A stretch of DNA of 64,000 nucleotides from Saccopteryx bilineata (Eukaryota; Chordata; Mammalia; Chiroptera; Emballonuridae). Where the stretch lies: positions 102,660,074 through 102,724,073 of the forward strand of contig NC_089490.1 of the NCBI RefSeq assembly GCF_036850765.1. Reading direction: 5' to 3'. The notes below the pieces were generated by a model. The model saw only the letters and a list, made by a program, of their open reading frames with translations, was not told the origin of the DNA and did no database searches. Positions 20,970 through 33,799 of this stretch are shown here, one piece after another (the first letter of the stretch is position 1; each line of letters starts with the position of its first letter). Both the position numbers and the translations under genes were made by a program.

Positions 20970-23539
20970 GGTTATTATTCCATTCTATATAGGTGATGCT
21001 GTACTTAGGAGCTTCTTTTTTGTTCTATTCTGCAATAGACCTTGTTTTTCATCTTCCCTTTTTCTAATTCCAAACAAAACTCATTCTATTTCCCTGAGTT
21101 TCAGAGATTACTTTCTGACTCTCATATCAAGTCCTGGTCTCAAATCAGGGAACAAACTGAATTTAGCAAGTGCCTTTTTTGTGCTGTTTTACCCTGTACA
21201 CAGCAGTATCATGTTTTAGCCAAACTGCAGGGAATAAATCCTTTGCACAGGGCAAAAGAAAAAACACTAAATGGGTAAGAAAAAGAGAATAAATTCTATT
21301 TAAAGATAGTATTAAAAATTGCAATTTCATTTTGTGTATAAATAAGCAATTATAAAAGAAATGAGTCCTCAGGCTAGTGCTTTTAAATTTATACCATGAC
21401 TTTACCTTGAAGATTCTGTCATAATGTGGAATGTCTACTATTAAACAGAATTCCACAAAAAAAGCAAACAAACAAAAAATTCTGGCAATACCAGCGCCTG
21501 TGGGGAGAGTGAGAGATGCGAAGCAATTAAGGAAAATTTTAAAAACGGAAGTCAACCAACTGACAAGTCGCTCTTGGCTAACCTGTCCCTGGTTCTGCCA
21601 AGATGATTGTCGAGTGTCAACTCATTCTTTAGGGGAAAAAAATAAGAAAAAAGTAAATGTATGGCCAACTATTACAACAGTAATAATCATGGCACCACCA
21701 CCTTACATGAGATGCTGCTCCGTGGTTTCCAAAGGGCTTTCACAAATATTTCCCCACACCTCATTTAGTTCTCCCAGCAGCCAGTGGGGTGGAATTACCC
21801 CCAAGCCAACTTCTGTGGCTCAGGAAATGAGATTCCTTGCTCCAAAGAACAGAATTAGTAACCGATAGACCCAAACTAAAATGTATGTCTTTAATCATTT
21901 ATCAGTGGTTTTGTTGTTGGTGTTTGTTTTTTTCCTACTGTGACAATTTTCTTTTTCCGGAGGATGAGAATTAGTTGAGTGTGAGATTTTGGAGTTTTCT
22001 CATTATCTTATATCTGGCAACAGACATTGTTTTGAGAGCTGTGGCTGCCGGGTCTCTACTGAGCCTAAGGAATCTGGCTGCCCTTCTTGAGTAGATGTGA
22101 AGTGTGGATGAAATTACTGTTTTTCTGCTTGTGGAATGGGTTTTTGGTGAGGTTTGGAAGATAAGGTCTTCCACACAGCTTTGGAATGATGTGGAAGAAA
22201 AACGATAAGATTCCCTTGAAACTTCTGTTTTATTCCGTATTGTGTTGAAGGTCAATGTGATTTCTTTCAGGACAGTCAGGGCTGTGGTTTAGAAATAACA
22301 CTAATCATCCCTCATTTGAATCGCTTCCTCTTTAAGTGTGTGTGTGTGTATTTTAAAGATCTGTGATGTGAGTTTAGTAAATAGGGGGTGGTTAGGAAAC
22401 AACCTATTTTGGGCCTTGGCAAATGTGGGCATTGATATCTGTGCTCCTTGCTGTCGTTTGCTGAATAATGAAATTGTGTTGTCTAAAAATACATATGAAA
22501 CCCTTTCCTTCTGTGTTTGCCTTTTCTTTTCCGTTTGCTGAGGGACATAGGCATATTTTTGTACCTATGTGATGCATTTAGAGAGAGAATTTTCTGAACA
22601 ATCTTTTCAAAATCATTCGAACACACAAAGTGAGTGAAGAAAAGCTTTAGAAAAGGGAACTACGAAGAAAACCAAATGACTAATTTCTGGAAAGGGTATT
22701 GCATTTTATGGAATTTATAACTGCATCTCCTGCCTGAGACTATTTCCAATAATTTTTGTATTTAAGAAGCTTGGGAGATTTTAATAACTATTAACTTAAG
22801 ATCACACAACTGTAACCAGTAGCCTAAAACCCTAAACCAAGCCAGATAATTAGTTAATAGTAACTCCTGTTGTGTTTAAACCCCTGACTGAGAGGTGAGA
22901 GGCTGATGTCCAAGTTCTCCTGAGGTGTACTGTCTTGTAACAATGTTCTCCTTTCTATATCCAGCCCAAGCTCTTCTGTGTGTCCAGATTTATCATGCAA
23001 CTTAAGAGAGTAAACAACTTGATAGTGATGCTGAAAGTTTCATGGTTTCTATTCTGTAAACCCTCTTAACTCTTAGTTTCTCTCTTCCCTTCCTCTTTGA
23101 GCCCCTGTCATCATAGTAACAAACCTCAGCATCTAGGAGATTGGAAGACCCCCACTGAACTCTTCCTCTAGGATGCACAAGTCCTTCCTGCCAGTTGGAG
23201 CTTTGGCACTCAGCTTTCCAAGCCCTCTTTGGAACTCTTATGGCAGGAGTGCATTATCATTTGGGAGTTGACTATTTTGCCAATCCAGGGACATGTGAAA
23301 GCAATTTTGTTGATGATCAGCCATTACTGGCTGAAGCAATAGGATTATTACTGTATTTCCAGTTTTGACCTGGGAAGCATCCAACCACCATTAGCCAAAT
23401 GTGGTTCTCCAATCCAGACCCAGTCCAGAGTTGGGTCTTTAAACCACTTAGTGTTCTCAATTTGAAGGAGCATTTGTAGCTTTGGTAGTGATGAGTGATC
23501 TGTTTTTTCCTTCTCATACAAAGCTGAGTTTTCTTCTGT
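20970..23539. other. mostly unassigned intron, 2.6 kb
   Basis: Apart from a weak MIR remnant (21700-21855) and a short (GT)n at about 22336-22350, I recognise nothing in this stretch. Confidence 0.5.
21700..21855 (-). repeat. MIR-like remnant
   Basis: Weak but recognisable order: AAAGGGCTTTCACAAATATT, CCTCATTTAGTTCTCCCAGC, then CCAGTGGGGTGGAATTACC. Only a library alignment would confirm it. Confidence 0.45.
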
Positions 23540-23555
23540 AAAAAAATTATCTTGT

Positions 23556-23775
23556 TAAGAGTGTGGTGGTTACGGGGGGGAGGGGGGAATGGGAGAGGGA
23601 AAGGGGGAGGGGGAGGGGCACAGAGAGAACAAGATAGAGGGTGACGGAGGACAATCTGACTTTGGGTGGTGGGTATGCAACATGATTGAACGACAAGATA
23701 ACCTGGACTTGTTATCTTTGAATATATGTATCCTGATTTATTGATGTCACCCCATTAAAAAAATAAAATTATAAA
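23556..23775 (+). repeat. LINE-1 3'-end insertion with G-rich tract
   Basis: It starts GTGTGGTGGTTACG, carries a dense G-rich tract (23574-23617), then CTGACTTTGGGTGGTGGGTA and an A-rich tail. AAAAAATTATCTTGT is repeated on each side (around 23541-23555 and 23777-23791), consistent with an LINE-1-mediated insertion. Confidence 0.85.
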
Positions 23776-23791
23776 AAAAAAATTATCTTGT

Positions 23792-25754
23792 CATAGCACT
23801 AGATGTATAGTTATGCAACACTAATATAAAACAGTGTGATTGATGTGTGTTCTTCCAGTAGCACGTATCCTCCACTGGGAAGCCTTTCTAGCTTATGGCA
23901 CCCTAAGTAGATTTGGGTAAGCACTATAAATGAAGCTAAGAAACAGAGATGGAAAGGTTTTCCAGAACCAGTGGAATATCCCACATGTAAATCTAGGGTT
24001 TTTAATTTCGGATCCTCCAGAGGAACTGAATTTCTTCCTTCCCTCTTTAAGGGTTTGTCTCGGACACTGGCTGATACAAGGAAGGCCGTAGTTCCCTCCC
24101 TTTGCAATACCATTCGTGTCTTAACATTGTCATAGAAATGCTGAGTTCACTTATGGGGAATTGAAAGCAAACTCTAATTTCAAAGATGATGTCTTTGCAG
24201 CCTATTAAGTCTCAAAATATTACATTTGAGAATTTATTTCAGGTATTTATATTAAGTTTTGAAATATCAGTGCTTCCTGTTCCATAAAATATGCTGCATT
24301 TGATGGTTGATATTAAATATATACCTCTTAGGATAGGAATTACCAATTTTTATTTCAGAAGATAGATAGAATATAGACAGAAGCTCAAATCTAGCATCAC
24401 TTATTAAAGGAAAATCACAGAAAATACCATTTGTCCTTTTAAACCTACTTTACAGAGTCCCCCATCTTTTCTGTTTCATGGGGATTGTAAGATTGGACTT
24501 GTCACAATTTCCTTTATTTCTGCTTAAACATGGAATAACTGTTTCAATTCTAAATTACAGGGTTGGTTTTTTTAACTGATTATTTTGTTTATTTAATCTA
24601 GTCCCTAAACCTGGAATTAGCCCTCAGTGTGCAGAGAAGGAATGTGTCACATAAAAAAAAAATCTTAGTGGATGATGATGATTTAATACTACGAGCCAAA
24701 TTATTTTGAATAATTTTTAATAGGGCCTCCAAAAAAATTTAACCATTTTATTTTATAAATGAGAAAAATAAGATTCATTATTAAAAGGCTCAGGGTCACA
24801 TAAAAATGGAATTCAAATCCAAGTCAATATAGTGTCAATATCGATTTTTATACCTCTCTGTGTTAATATGCAAATATAAGAACTCTCTATATTTGGTTAA
24901 ACAGAAATTGAATTTTAAATAATTTAAATGTACTAAACTGAGGCAATATAATAAGTAAGAATAGTGATTTGATGAGTGGATGGAGAGGAAGGTCAAGTAG
25001 CAATAATATAAGAAATATTGTCTTGTAGCATAGTAGAAAACAATAAGTCATATAAAAAACTGATCAAGAAACAATGGAATACACAGATGGATGTATCCAA
25101 AAGAAGTAACAATGCAAACTCTTAAAAAAGGCTGTACTAGGGAAACTAAGACTGGGGTTGAGAAAGAAGTGGGTTTAGCTACTGTTAATTTTCATTATAA
25201 GCCCTTTGGCAAGTTAAGATTTTATTATTATTATTATTATTAGTTGACAAAATTTAAAAAGATCTTACAGAAAAGCAAATGCTTGATCTAGAATATGTCT
25301 TTCATAGTCACCTACTGATAACCTATCAATATGCTGTGAAATTATGGACTAGAAAGTAAAACTGGGACATTTTCTTAGTCTCTATCCATTACTTTTACTA
25401 ATAATGAGTAATTACAGTAAAAGCATTAACTGAACAACTAATATTTTTCCAAGGCCTTGTTCCAAGTTCTATAGGAGATGAAAAGGTGGATGCAGTGTGT
25501 TTCCAGGCCTCCATCACGGTGCAGGCTAGTGGAGGGTGCTGGAGACAAGGGAGGGATTTAGGTGGGGAAGAGCAGCGGCTCCCTTGCATCTGTGTCTACT
25601 CCACATTGTGCTGGAAACACTGCCTATCTTATTCTTGATGGAAAACATGTACCGTAGAAAAGATAAAATAGAGATAGCTGTATAGGTTCAGTACCATGGT
25701 GGAAAAGGGTGTTTACTTGTTAGGATCAAGCAGAGTATTTAGGATGGGCCTTAA
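23792..25754. other. unassigned intron, 2.0 kb
   Basis: AT-rich with a short ATT run near 25225. No exon, RNA gene or clear repeat was recognised. Confidence 0.5.
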
Positions 25755-26085
25755 AATAGAAACAGACTCATAGATACAAAGAACAGACCGACAGCTGTCA
25801 GAGGGGATGGGGGTTGGGAGCTGGGTGAAATAGGTGAAGGGCTTAAGCGAAAACAAACACACACACACAAAACTCATAAACACAGACAACAGTATGGTGA
25901 CTACCACAGGGAGAGGGGGTTGATGGGAGGTAAAAGAGGACAAAGGAAGGACAAATGGTGATGGAAGGAGACTAGACTTTGGGTTTGAATACACAATATA
26001 CAGATAATGTATTCTAGAATTGTACACACGAAGCCTATATAATTTTATTAACCAATGGCCCCCAATAAATTCAATAAAAATATAT
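25755..26085 (+). repeat. LINE-1 3' end, sense
   Basis: The pattern GAAACAGACTCATAGATAC, GAGGGGATGGGGGTTGGGAG, GAGACTAGACTTTGGGTTTG, and TATAATTTTATTAACCAATG then AATAAATTCAATAAA is a LINE-1 3' UTR. Confidence 0.85.
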
Positions 26086-26896
26086 TTTAGAAAAATAGAG
26101 AGGGATTTTCATAGACAGAGATAGGATGGGAGAGGCCTTGACATTGTTATTGACTGGAGAACTCACATTTGGAGCTTGTTTCTTTGGTTCCTTTTGTAGA
26201 TAAGTGTTTGGCCAAAATCCATGTAAGGTCGATGCACATCTAAAATGAATTTTTAAAATATTGTTTGCTCAGCTCAAGAAATTTTGTAAAAGTAAATGCT
26301 GTTATCAAGATTACCTTTTATTTTACTCATACTATAGAATCAGACTTAAGATTTGAGTAGAAACAGTTCTATCAATCAAGTGTGACAAAAGTTAAGGGCA
26401 AATTTGGAGATGACATGAACTTTCTATCTATTTTTGATAGTTTAAGTTGTTCATTATATTCTCCACACCTTTAGGAATCTCTTTAGCTTCCTTCCCTCTT
26501 TAATGTGGCTTGTTTAGTTTTCTCAGGATTATACTTAGTTGCATGTCAACTCCTGGGGCCCAGTGGGGTTATATTTTATTTTAAAGATTCTTTGATTTGA
26601 AACCATGACGTCTTCACCATCTTGCCAAGTTTTTCAGAGCTCTGTGTTTTGTCCAAAGTAGAGATATCTGTGACTATAGGAGGAACTCAGATTTTCAACT
26701 TTTTAGAAATCACATCAAAACTACTAATTAGTATTAATAAACACTGAATATAAGAAGTTCAAAGTAGACATGGAAACTTTTATATACTAAAGTCATTCAG
26801 TCTCTTCATTTGGGCAGTAAATGCTAAAGGTGTCGATTGTCACCTTGAAGTGGTTACTGGAGAATGTCCTCGCACAGTGACCACTTCCCACTTCTT

Positions 26897-27300
26897 TTTT
26901 TTTTTTTCCTGAAGCTGGAAACGGGGAGAGACAGTCAGACAGACTCCCGCATGCACCCGACCGGGATCCACCCGGCACGCCCCCCAGGGGCGAAGCTCTG
27001 CCCACCAGGGGGCGAAGCTCTGCCCACCAGGGGGCGATGCTCTGCCCCTCCAGGGCGTCGCTCTGCCGCGACCAGAGCCACTCTAGCGCCTGGGGCAGAG
27101 GCCAAGGAGCCATCCCCAGCGCCCGGGCCATCTTTGCTCCAATGGAGCCTTGGCTGCAGGAGGGGAAGAGAGAGACAGAGAGGAAGGGGGGGGGGTGGAG
27201 AAGCAAATGGGCGCTTCTCCTATGTGCCCTGGCCGGGAATCAAACCTGGGTCCCCCACACGCCAGGCCGATGCTCTACCGCTGAGCCAACCGGCCAGGGC
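26897..27300 (-). repeat. bat SINE type A, antisense, exact 16-bp duplication
   Basis: Complement head GCCCTGGCCGGTTGGCTCAG with a B box and a TC-rich middle. CCACTTCCCACTTCTT is duplicated exactly (26881-26896 and 27301-27316). The GC-rich block has three or more copies of the 22-23 bp unit, two of them with CCCACCAGGGGGCGA (27001-27015 and 27023-27037). Confidence 0.95.
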
Positions 27301-27827
27301 CCACTTCCCACTTCTTAGTTTACAAAGTTCTTGTTTTATAGCTGCTGCTACTTTGTCATATTAGACTTGAACAAATGACCTACTGCCAGAAATTCTGGAC
27401 TGTTATATTTTATGAAGGCATATTATATATTTCTTCTAGAGCAGAGGAAGAAAAATATCTATAGTTTAAGGATTCTAAATGGGATCTTAATCTTTACCAT
27501 GAAGACAATATTGCATTCCACAATTTGAAATTACTTGAATTACACATTTTAAAAATTACATGAATTTAGAAAATCTTATATTAAATTAGTTCCTTATTGG
27601 TTTGACATTGGTACTCTTTAAATCTTGAATCCTGAACTCTAAATACTTAATATCTTCCACTGAGACCATCTGAATTTTTAAATTACTTTGAAATTATAAA
27701 AATATTTTATACTCCTTGTGAAAAACATAGAAAAGATAAAGAATAAAACAAAATGTACCCATAATTTCACAGCTGAGAGATAACTTCTGTACCCATTTGT
27801 ATGTTTTTCCTAGTCACACTAAAGGGT

Positions 27828-27830
27828 GTA

Positions 27831-27895
<65 letters not shown>

Positions 27896-27912
27896 GACAG
27901 AGACAGAGACAG
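27828..27912. repeat. (TG)n(GA)n(CAGAGA)n compound microsatellite
   Basis: A run of TG is followed by GA and then CAGAGA units. It forms the tail region of the antisense SINE to its right. Confidence 0.92.
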
Positions 27913-28249
27913 TGGGAGAGTCAGAGAGAGGGACAGATTGGGACAGATAGGAAGGGAGAGAGATGAGAAGCATCAATTCTTCTTTGAGTCACCTTAGTTG
28001 TTCATTAATTGCTTTCTCGTATGTGCCTTGACCTGGGGGTTACAGCAGAGTGAGTGACCTCTTACTCAAGCCAGCCACCTTGGGCTTCAAGCTAGCGACC
28101 ATGGGGTCACGTCTATGATCCCACACTCAAGCCAGCAACCCTGTGCTCAAGCTGGATGAGCCCGCATTCAAGCCGGCGACCTTGGAGTTTTGAACCTGGG
28201 TTCTCTGCATTCCAGTCCAACACTCCACTGTGCCACCGCCTGGTCAGGC
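27850..28249 (-). repeat. bat SINE type B, antisense
   Basis: The complement begins TGCCTGACCAGGCGGTGGCA at the right edge (28249) and has a B-box-like CAGGTTCAAAACTCC, several GCTTGAG-type repeats, then a TC-rich tail that reads here as GA. Confidence 0.85.
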
Positions 28250-28699
28250 AACAGCATATTTTTTAATATACTTGAGACCTCTCTATAACTTGTTTGTTTG
28301 CATTGATTTTTTTCACTTTTTCATTATGTGCTAAGCATTTCCCATATCATTAAATATTTTTTAAGACAGATTTAAGGATCCAAATGCCTCCTTTATTGTT
28401 GCTTCTTTTGTGTCCTTTTCTACTCTTATGCCTTCCAGAAAAAGAACTTATTAAAAATGTGTAGAATTTTAGTAATTAATTAAAAATTGTAGTTATTGAG
28501 TAGTCATAACTACTACTTGAATTTATAAACTACTGACTATGACAAACAGTAAGTAAATAAATTAAGCTTCTATTTATTAGTCTATTTAGGTAATCCTTTG
28601 ATTTTTTAGGTCACATAATGGTTTTTGAAGTATTAGAACGTGGGACGATTGGTAAATCCAGTGCTCTTGTTTCTAACAGCCTGTATTTGTGACTGCTTG

Positions 28700-28890
28700 G
28701 ATATAGGTGGTATTAAAGACTAATTAAGAGCATGATTTGCTATCTTTACAACTTAGTAGCTGTGTGACTTTGGGTAAATTGCACCTTTTAATTACATCTC
28801 CTTCTCAAAGTTAAAGACTAAATGAGATAATAAAGTACATAGCACAAAGCCTGGTCAATAGGCACATTGACTATTCTTGTGGGGGTTTTT
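28700..28890 (+). repeat. MIRb-like SINE
   Basis: The order TTAGTAGCTGTGTGACTTTG, GGGTAAATTGCACC, ACTAAATGAGATAATAAAGT, CACAAAGCCTGGTCAATAGG is typical of MIR. Confidence 0.7.
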
Positions 28891-29279
28891 TGTTTGTCCT
28901 CATGATGAAATTTTTGGTGATTGAACAGAACAAAGGTGATAGCTTTAGTAGAGGTTGAAGAGCATCAGAACTTTCAAAGTAGTTGGCCATAGGAGAAAAA
29001 GCAAATACCTCATTTTAATTCTGGGCCACAGGAAGGCATCTTGGTTCTGTCTCATTGAGAAGCTTATCTTACACAGAACTTCAGACTCTGCAATGAGCCA
29101 GCTGCATGAATGCATTTAAAAAGTTCACTGCTGTGTCTGCAGTGCTTGGCAGTCACTGAAGTGCATGCTGGTTTCCCAAAGAACTGACTCATGCTTTCTT
29201 CTCATTATTCGATAGCTAAATAGTGTCTACATAAATGCTAGTGCTGTTCTAATAAATGATTATGGATGATAATAGTGAA

Positions 29280-29480
29280 GGCTTCCATTTACTGAGTGCC
29301 AACAGTGTTACAGCTAAGAGCTTGTCATGCATTATCTTATTTAGTCCTCACGGCTACTCTGTGAGACTTGTTCCTATCATCCCTATTTTATAGATGAGAA
29401 AACTAAGATTTATTGAGATTTGGTGTTACCTAATAAGAATTTGAGGTCTGTCTCCAGAATCTGAGCCTTTAGCTTTCCTT
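29280..29480 (+). repeat. MIR SINE, sense
   Basis: Features are TTCCATTTACTGAGTGCC, TTATTTAGTCCTCACGGC, and CCTATTTTATAGATGAGAAA. It ends with a degenerate tail. Confidence 0.75.
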
Positions 29481-29499
29481 GTAGCTCTATTGCCTTTGT

Positions 29500-30619
29500 T
29501 TCGTAGTTACTACATAGCCTCCTTCATTCACTTACCCTGCACTTGTTGAGGTCTGACTCTGTGTCCTAGAAAAGAGTTCTAAGTGCTGGGTCCTAGCATG
29601 TAGTCAGGAGTTTCTGCCCTCCTAAAGCTCACCTCCTATTACATTAACTTACCTGTGTCCATTGCCCTCCTAGAATAAGTGCTCCCTGTAAAATAGTGAC
29701 TATGTCTTATTCCTCTGGAGTTTAGAAATGTAACTGAAATTTTATTCCAGGTTAAGAATGATTCTCAGGCTTATAAAAGAATTATTTCTACAAAAATATT
29801 GGAAGCTAGGGCATGCCACCTTCTACTTATCAGGCTGTTTATTTTAACACTTGCTTTTAGTCCTTGCAGACTCCTCCAATTGGAGATGTTCTTACTGGCA
29901 CTTTAAGAAGCATTCAGAAATTTATTATTATCTATGAAAAGTTACTTTGTTATATCTTGGTTTCTTTGACTTCCTTAAATGTTTTATAAGTGTGTAGAAT
30001 AGCATACAAGTGCCCTTTTTCAGAATACACCAAAAATATGTCAGATAAAACTAGGACAAGAATCTTAATTACATGATACAAGAAATAAAAATATTCTGAT
30101 ATAATTGAAAAAATATACACGATATAACATAGAAGTCCAACTGTGAGGAGAAAAGGTGATAACATTTTTTCTGTGATATCAAGAATATTAAATCTTTCCC
30201 TGCAAGTGAATTATCATTTTAAAGAAGATGGTGTCATAAAGTGTTTGTGTTGACTGTCATTTACTTACCATGTTGACATTTTAAATAATTTAAAGTATCA
30301 AAACAATAACCTTCTGTGCAGGCTACCATTTTATATTCTTCACCTAGGAAGTCATCAGTAAACACTATAAAATAAGTGGTATTTGCAATAAAGTAGTTGC
30401 CTTATTTTAAAACGGGTTTGCAGTTCAAACCTTTTCAGTCGCATAAGGATCCAATGGCTGATAATGTTCCTCAGTTTTTTCAAAAATCATTTGTCCAAGA
30501 GGAAAGATTACTGGCAAAGCAGCTGGCTGCTTATTTTAGAGTTTGCTTCTCCATGGGACCCTAATGCTGGGCTCTCTGCTCACCAGTGCAAACTCCTTGA
30601 ATCTCTTTCATTTCTCTAG
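29500..30619. other. unassigned intron before exon 2
   Basis: Two weak L2-like patches are near 29520-29720. The rest is AT-rich and featureless apart from the exon 2 acceptor. Confidence 0.5.
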
Positions 30620-30724
30620 AAGGAGGTGTGGATTTGCAAGGCTACCAGCTGGATATGCAAATACTACCTGACGGCCCAAAGAGTGATGTGGACTTTTCAG
30701 AGATTCTTAATGCAATACAAGAAA
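30620..30724 (+). CDS. ANO4: ANO4 coding exon 2 (residues 19-53)
   Basis: The 105-base exon lies between acceptor CTCTAG (30614-30619) and donor GTAAGT (30725). With the split codon from exon 1 it reads E19-E53, beginning EGGVDLQGYQLDMQILPDG and ending ILNAIQE. I recognise this as ANO4 and it seems identical to the human segment I remember. It is part of the acidic cytoplasmic N-terminus before the dimerisation domain, with no membrane segment. Both flanking introns are phase 1 and the length is a multiple of three, so skipping it would keep the frame. The last base joins the next exon to make M54. Confidence 0.97.
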
Positions 30725-32127
30725 GTAAGTTTCACTCAACTTTTAAATTCCTCGTGAAAGAAGAAACTCTTATAATACTTGGGAGGGGAACTAAAACTAG
30801 AAACTTTGGATGCCAAGTTCTAAACAAGCAAACAAACAAAAAAATACAATGATGTCTTAAAAGAGATATAGGTGAAATAATTTTGAGACCAGAAGAGATG
30901 ACTAGTGAAATGCAGGTTTAATTCATGTAACCGTGAACCTCATAATATTAGAGTCTTTGAAGAAGGCTGGTGGAAAACTGATGTGGAATTAGAAGTTCTG
31001 TATATGTAATCTACTATAATATTTAATAAATCATGGAGTGTTGTAATTTTTTCAATTCCTTGATTAATCATAATGAAAGAAAAAATTTTAAGAAACCATA
31101 ATACTATTCCTTTGCTCAAATGTAAGTAGTAGGAAGTGAGTGTGGATGCAGTAAGCCAAAATCAAGGATTTATTCTTTTAAACAGGTATCAGGAGTCACT
31201 GATGATGGGCTGTGACGCAGAAGTGAGCCCCTTTGTTCTAAACATTTTGATTAATCAAGGTTTACCATTCTTATACTATTTAGTGTTTTATGAGTTTTAT
31301 GGGATCATAATTAGCACATTTACTCAAGTTATAGATTTAGCCCTGAGGATGGCTAATGCGGTATTACATCCTAAGTCATTAACATTTGTTAACATTTGTG
31401 TTTCATTATTGAGCTCTAATTCTAGATAATGACGCTCCTCTTTTAATATCAAATGCTATTATAGAATGATACTTCAGAAGAATTTGGATCTGAAGATCAT
31501 TGAATTGCATAAAGAAGCACTATATATTTTTTTGCTATGTTTAGTTTTGTGACATTGCATTTCTATATGAATTTGTAATATAAATTTTAAGCATTTTTAT
31601 AGTAATGATCCCTTTTTGTCATTATACTGACCCTTATAAAATAATGTCTCTACTTTGTAGTTCAGACAACTTAAGAAGGGAGGAGTTAAGAGCCAAGGTA
31701 ATATGATAAATAATGGAGACCAGACTAGAATAGAGAGTTAATTCCTTCATGAATATGCTCGGCTAGGGGTTTAACCACACTTAGGTGAAGGATCCTAAAG
31801 TTGAAGATGAGGCTAGTTCTGAGAGAAATATTTTTGATGAAGAATATAAGCTATTTTTTTTCTGACTGGGCAATCTCTTCACAGTTGATTCATGAAGAAA
31901 AAAGAAAAGTATTTCCCAGGAGAATAAAAATCAAATTAATAGACATTAGAGAAAAAATGACTTTTCATGGAAAGATATAAAATTATGTAATTACTTTATT
32001 TGATGTGCAAGAACATAGATTATACAGTGCTGAAAGAATTTAACATTTTAAATAAATGATAAAATGGTTTCTGTGCAAGCATAGGAGGTGAACTTAATTG
32101 TTTATAGGGCTGAATGAACTTAACGTT
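30725..32127. other. unassigned intron after exon 2
   Basis: AT-rich intron with no recognised element. No open frame here has coding character. Confidence 0.5.
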
Positions 32128-32502
32128 GCCTGATCAGGTGGTGGTGCAGTGGATAGAGCAGATAGAGCATCAGACTGGGATGCAGAGGACCCAGGTTTGG
32201 AACCCTGAGGTTGCTGGCTTGAGCACAGGCTCAACCAGCTTGAGCATGGGATTGCCAGCTTGAGCATGGGATCATAGACATGATCCCATGGTTACTGGCT
32301 TGAGCCCAAGGTCTCTGGCTAGAGCAAGGGGTGACTTGCTCTGTTGTAGCCCCCCGGTCAAGGCACATATGAGAAAGTAATCAATGAACAACTAAGGAGC
32401 CATAACGAAGAATTGATGCTTCTCATCTCTCTCCCTTCCTGTTTGTCCCTCTCTCTGACTCTCTCTCTGTCTCTGTCTCTCTCTCTCTCTCTCTCTTAAA
32501 AA
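32128..32502 (+). repeat. bat SINE type B, sense
   Basis: Head GCCTGATCAGGTGGTGGTGC, B-box-like CCAGGTTTGGAACCC, repeated GCTTGAG segments (including a local duplication AGCATGGGAT), a CACATATGAGAAAG segment, then a (CT)n tract and A tail. No clean target duplication was found. Confidence 0.85.
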
Positions 32503-33253
32503 AGGAACTGAATGCTTTTGAGACTATTTTTATAGTAATTATTGTTAACGTCTCTTAGTAAGGACATTTTTATATACTGTTTTAGTTCTAGTTTAGAAGG
32601 CAACTTCTTTGTGAACAGGGAGAAGAGTGTAAGTTTGTGAGTACTTAATATTTAAAATTAAAAATAAGAAAAAGGAAGTGTTGCTTCACTTTAAAATGCA
32701 ATTCAAATTTTTTATAGGTTTATGAGTTCTCTGATACTTTGGAACTAATCTATTTATTTTCTTGTTAAGCACTAAGTTTTATGCAACATAAATTTGGGAA
32801 GCTGCTCGCATAGCCTGGGTAATTTCTGGTAGGAAATATTTGGGTCATTCAACTACCTTTAATTTTGGCCTAGATTCCATATATGCTTCAGAAATTTTAA
32901 ACATTTTATTACTATATTGTTAAATCTCTAAGTATAGTTTGGTTCTTCAAGGGACTGTACCTTAGATTATTGTTTATGGGAAGCTTTGAGAGACCAACAT
33001 ATAAACATGTTAAAAAATATGTATCATATATATAAGATTTAAACATCAGCAAAGCTTTTCTCCTACATTTTTAGCAGGGTGATGGAAAGATTTCATTGTT
33101 CTCTTTGAAGTTTGTAGACATATTTGTATGACCTTCAAGATCAAACTAGAAGACTGTGTTTGTGGGTATCTGTATATATGTATTTCAAACATTGCTTGAG
33201 TCGGAGATAGGTCAGAAATAGACTCAAGAAGTGTTTTAAGAATTTTATGTTTA

Positions 33254-33617
33254 GCCTGACCAGGTGGTGGCACAGTGGATAGAGCGTTGGACTGGGATGC
33301 AGAAGACCCAGGTTCGAGACCCTGAGGTTGCCAGCTTGAGCGAGGGCTCATCTGGTTTGAACAAAAGCTCACCAGCTTGAGCCCAAGGTTGCTGGCTTCA
33401 GCAAGGGATTACTCGGTCTGCTGAAGGTCCGTGGTCAAGGCACATATGAGAAAGCAATCAATGAACAACTAAGGTGTTGCAATGCACAATGAAAAACTAA
33501 TGATTGATGCTTCTCATCTCTCCATTCCTGTCTGTCCCTGTCTATCCCTCTCTCTGACTCTCTGTCTCTGTAAAAAAAACAAAAAAACAAAAAACAAAAA
33601 AAAACAACAACAAAAAA
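33254..33617 (+). repeat. bat SINE type B, sense, with target duplication
   Basis: Head GCCTGACCAGGTGGTGGCAC, B-box-like CCAGGTTCGAGACCC, repeated GCTTGAG segments, CT-rich tract and a long A-rich tail. AAGAATTTTATGTTTA (33238-33253) and AAGAATTTTATTTTTA (33618-33633) form the duplication with one mismatch. Confidence 0.92.
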
Positions 33618-33799
33618 AAGAATTTTATTTTTAAAACAACCCTAAGTAATGTAAGATACTAATTTTCCATTTTAAAAGTGAAGAAACTGAGTATACCTCT
33701 CCAATGCTATATGGTTAATATATGATATGATTATATTATATATCAGCCATTGTTTTGCTAAGTAAAAGATTAAATAAAAAAGGATTAAGATACTGAGTG

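Larger units (their letters stand above)
6427..30619 (+). other. ANO4: ANO4 intron, 24.2 kb
   Basis: This intron runs from donor GTAATG at 6427 to acceptor TTTCTCTAG at 30619, in phase 1. It contains a long antisense L2 block, sense L2-like pieces, SINEs near 8.7, 13.7, 14.8, 26.9 and 27.9 kb, a cluster of hAT miniature elements (19.8-21.0 kb), a MIRb split by a TA-flanked element, and two LINE-1 3' ends. I found no additional exon-like coding segment. Confidence 0.9.

Noticed and set aside
21431..21868. 145-codon open frame
   Set aside because: Overlaps a MIR remnant, no recognisable protein family, and the N-terminal part is low complexity.
27828..27912. independent regulatory GA/TG element
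   Set aside because: It is better explained as the simple-repeat tail of the adjoining antisense SINE.
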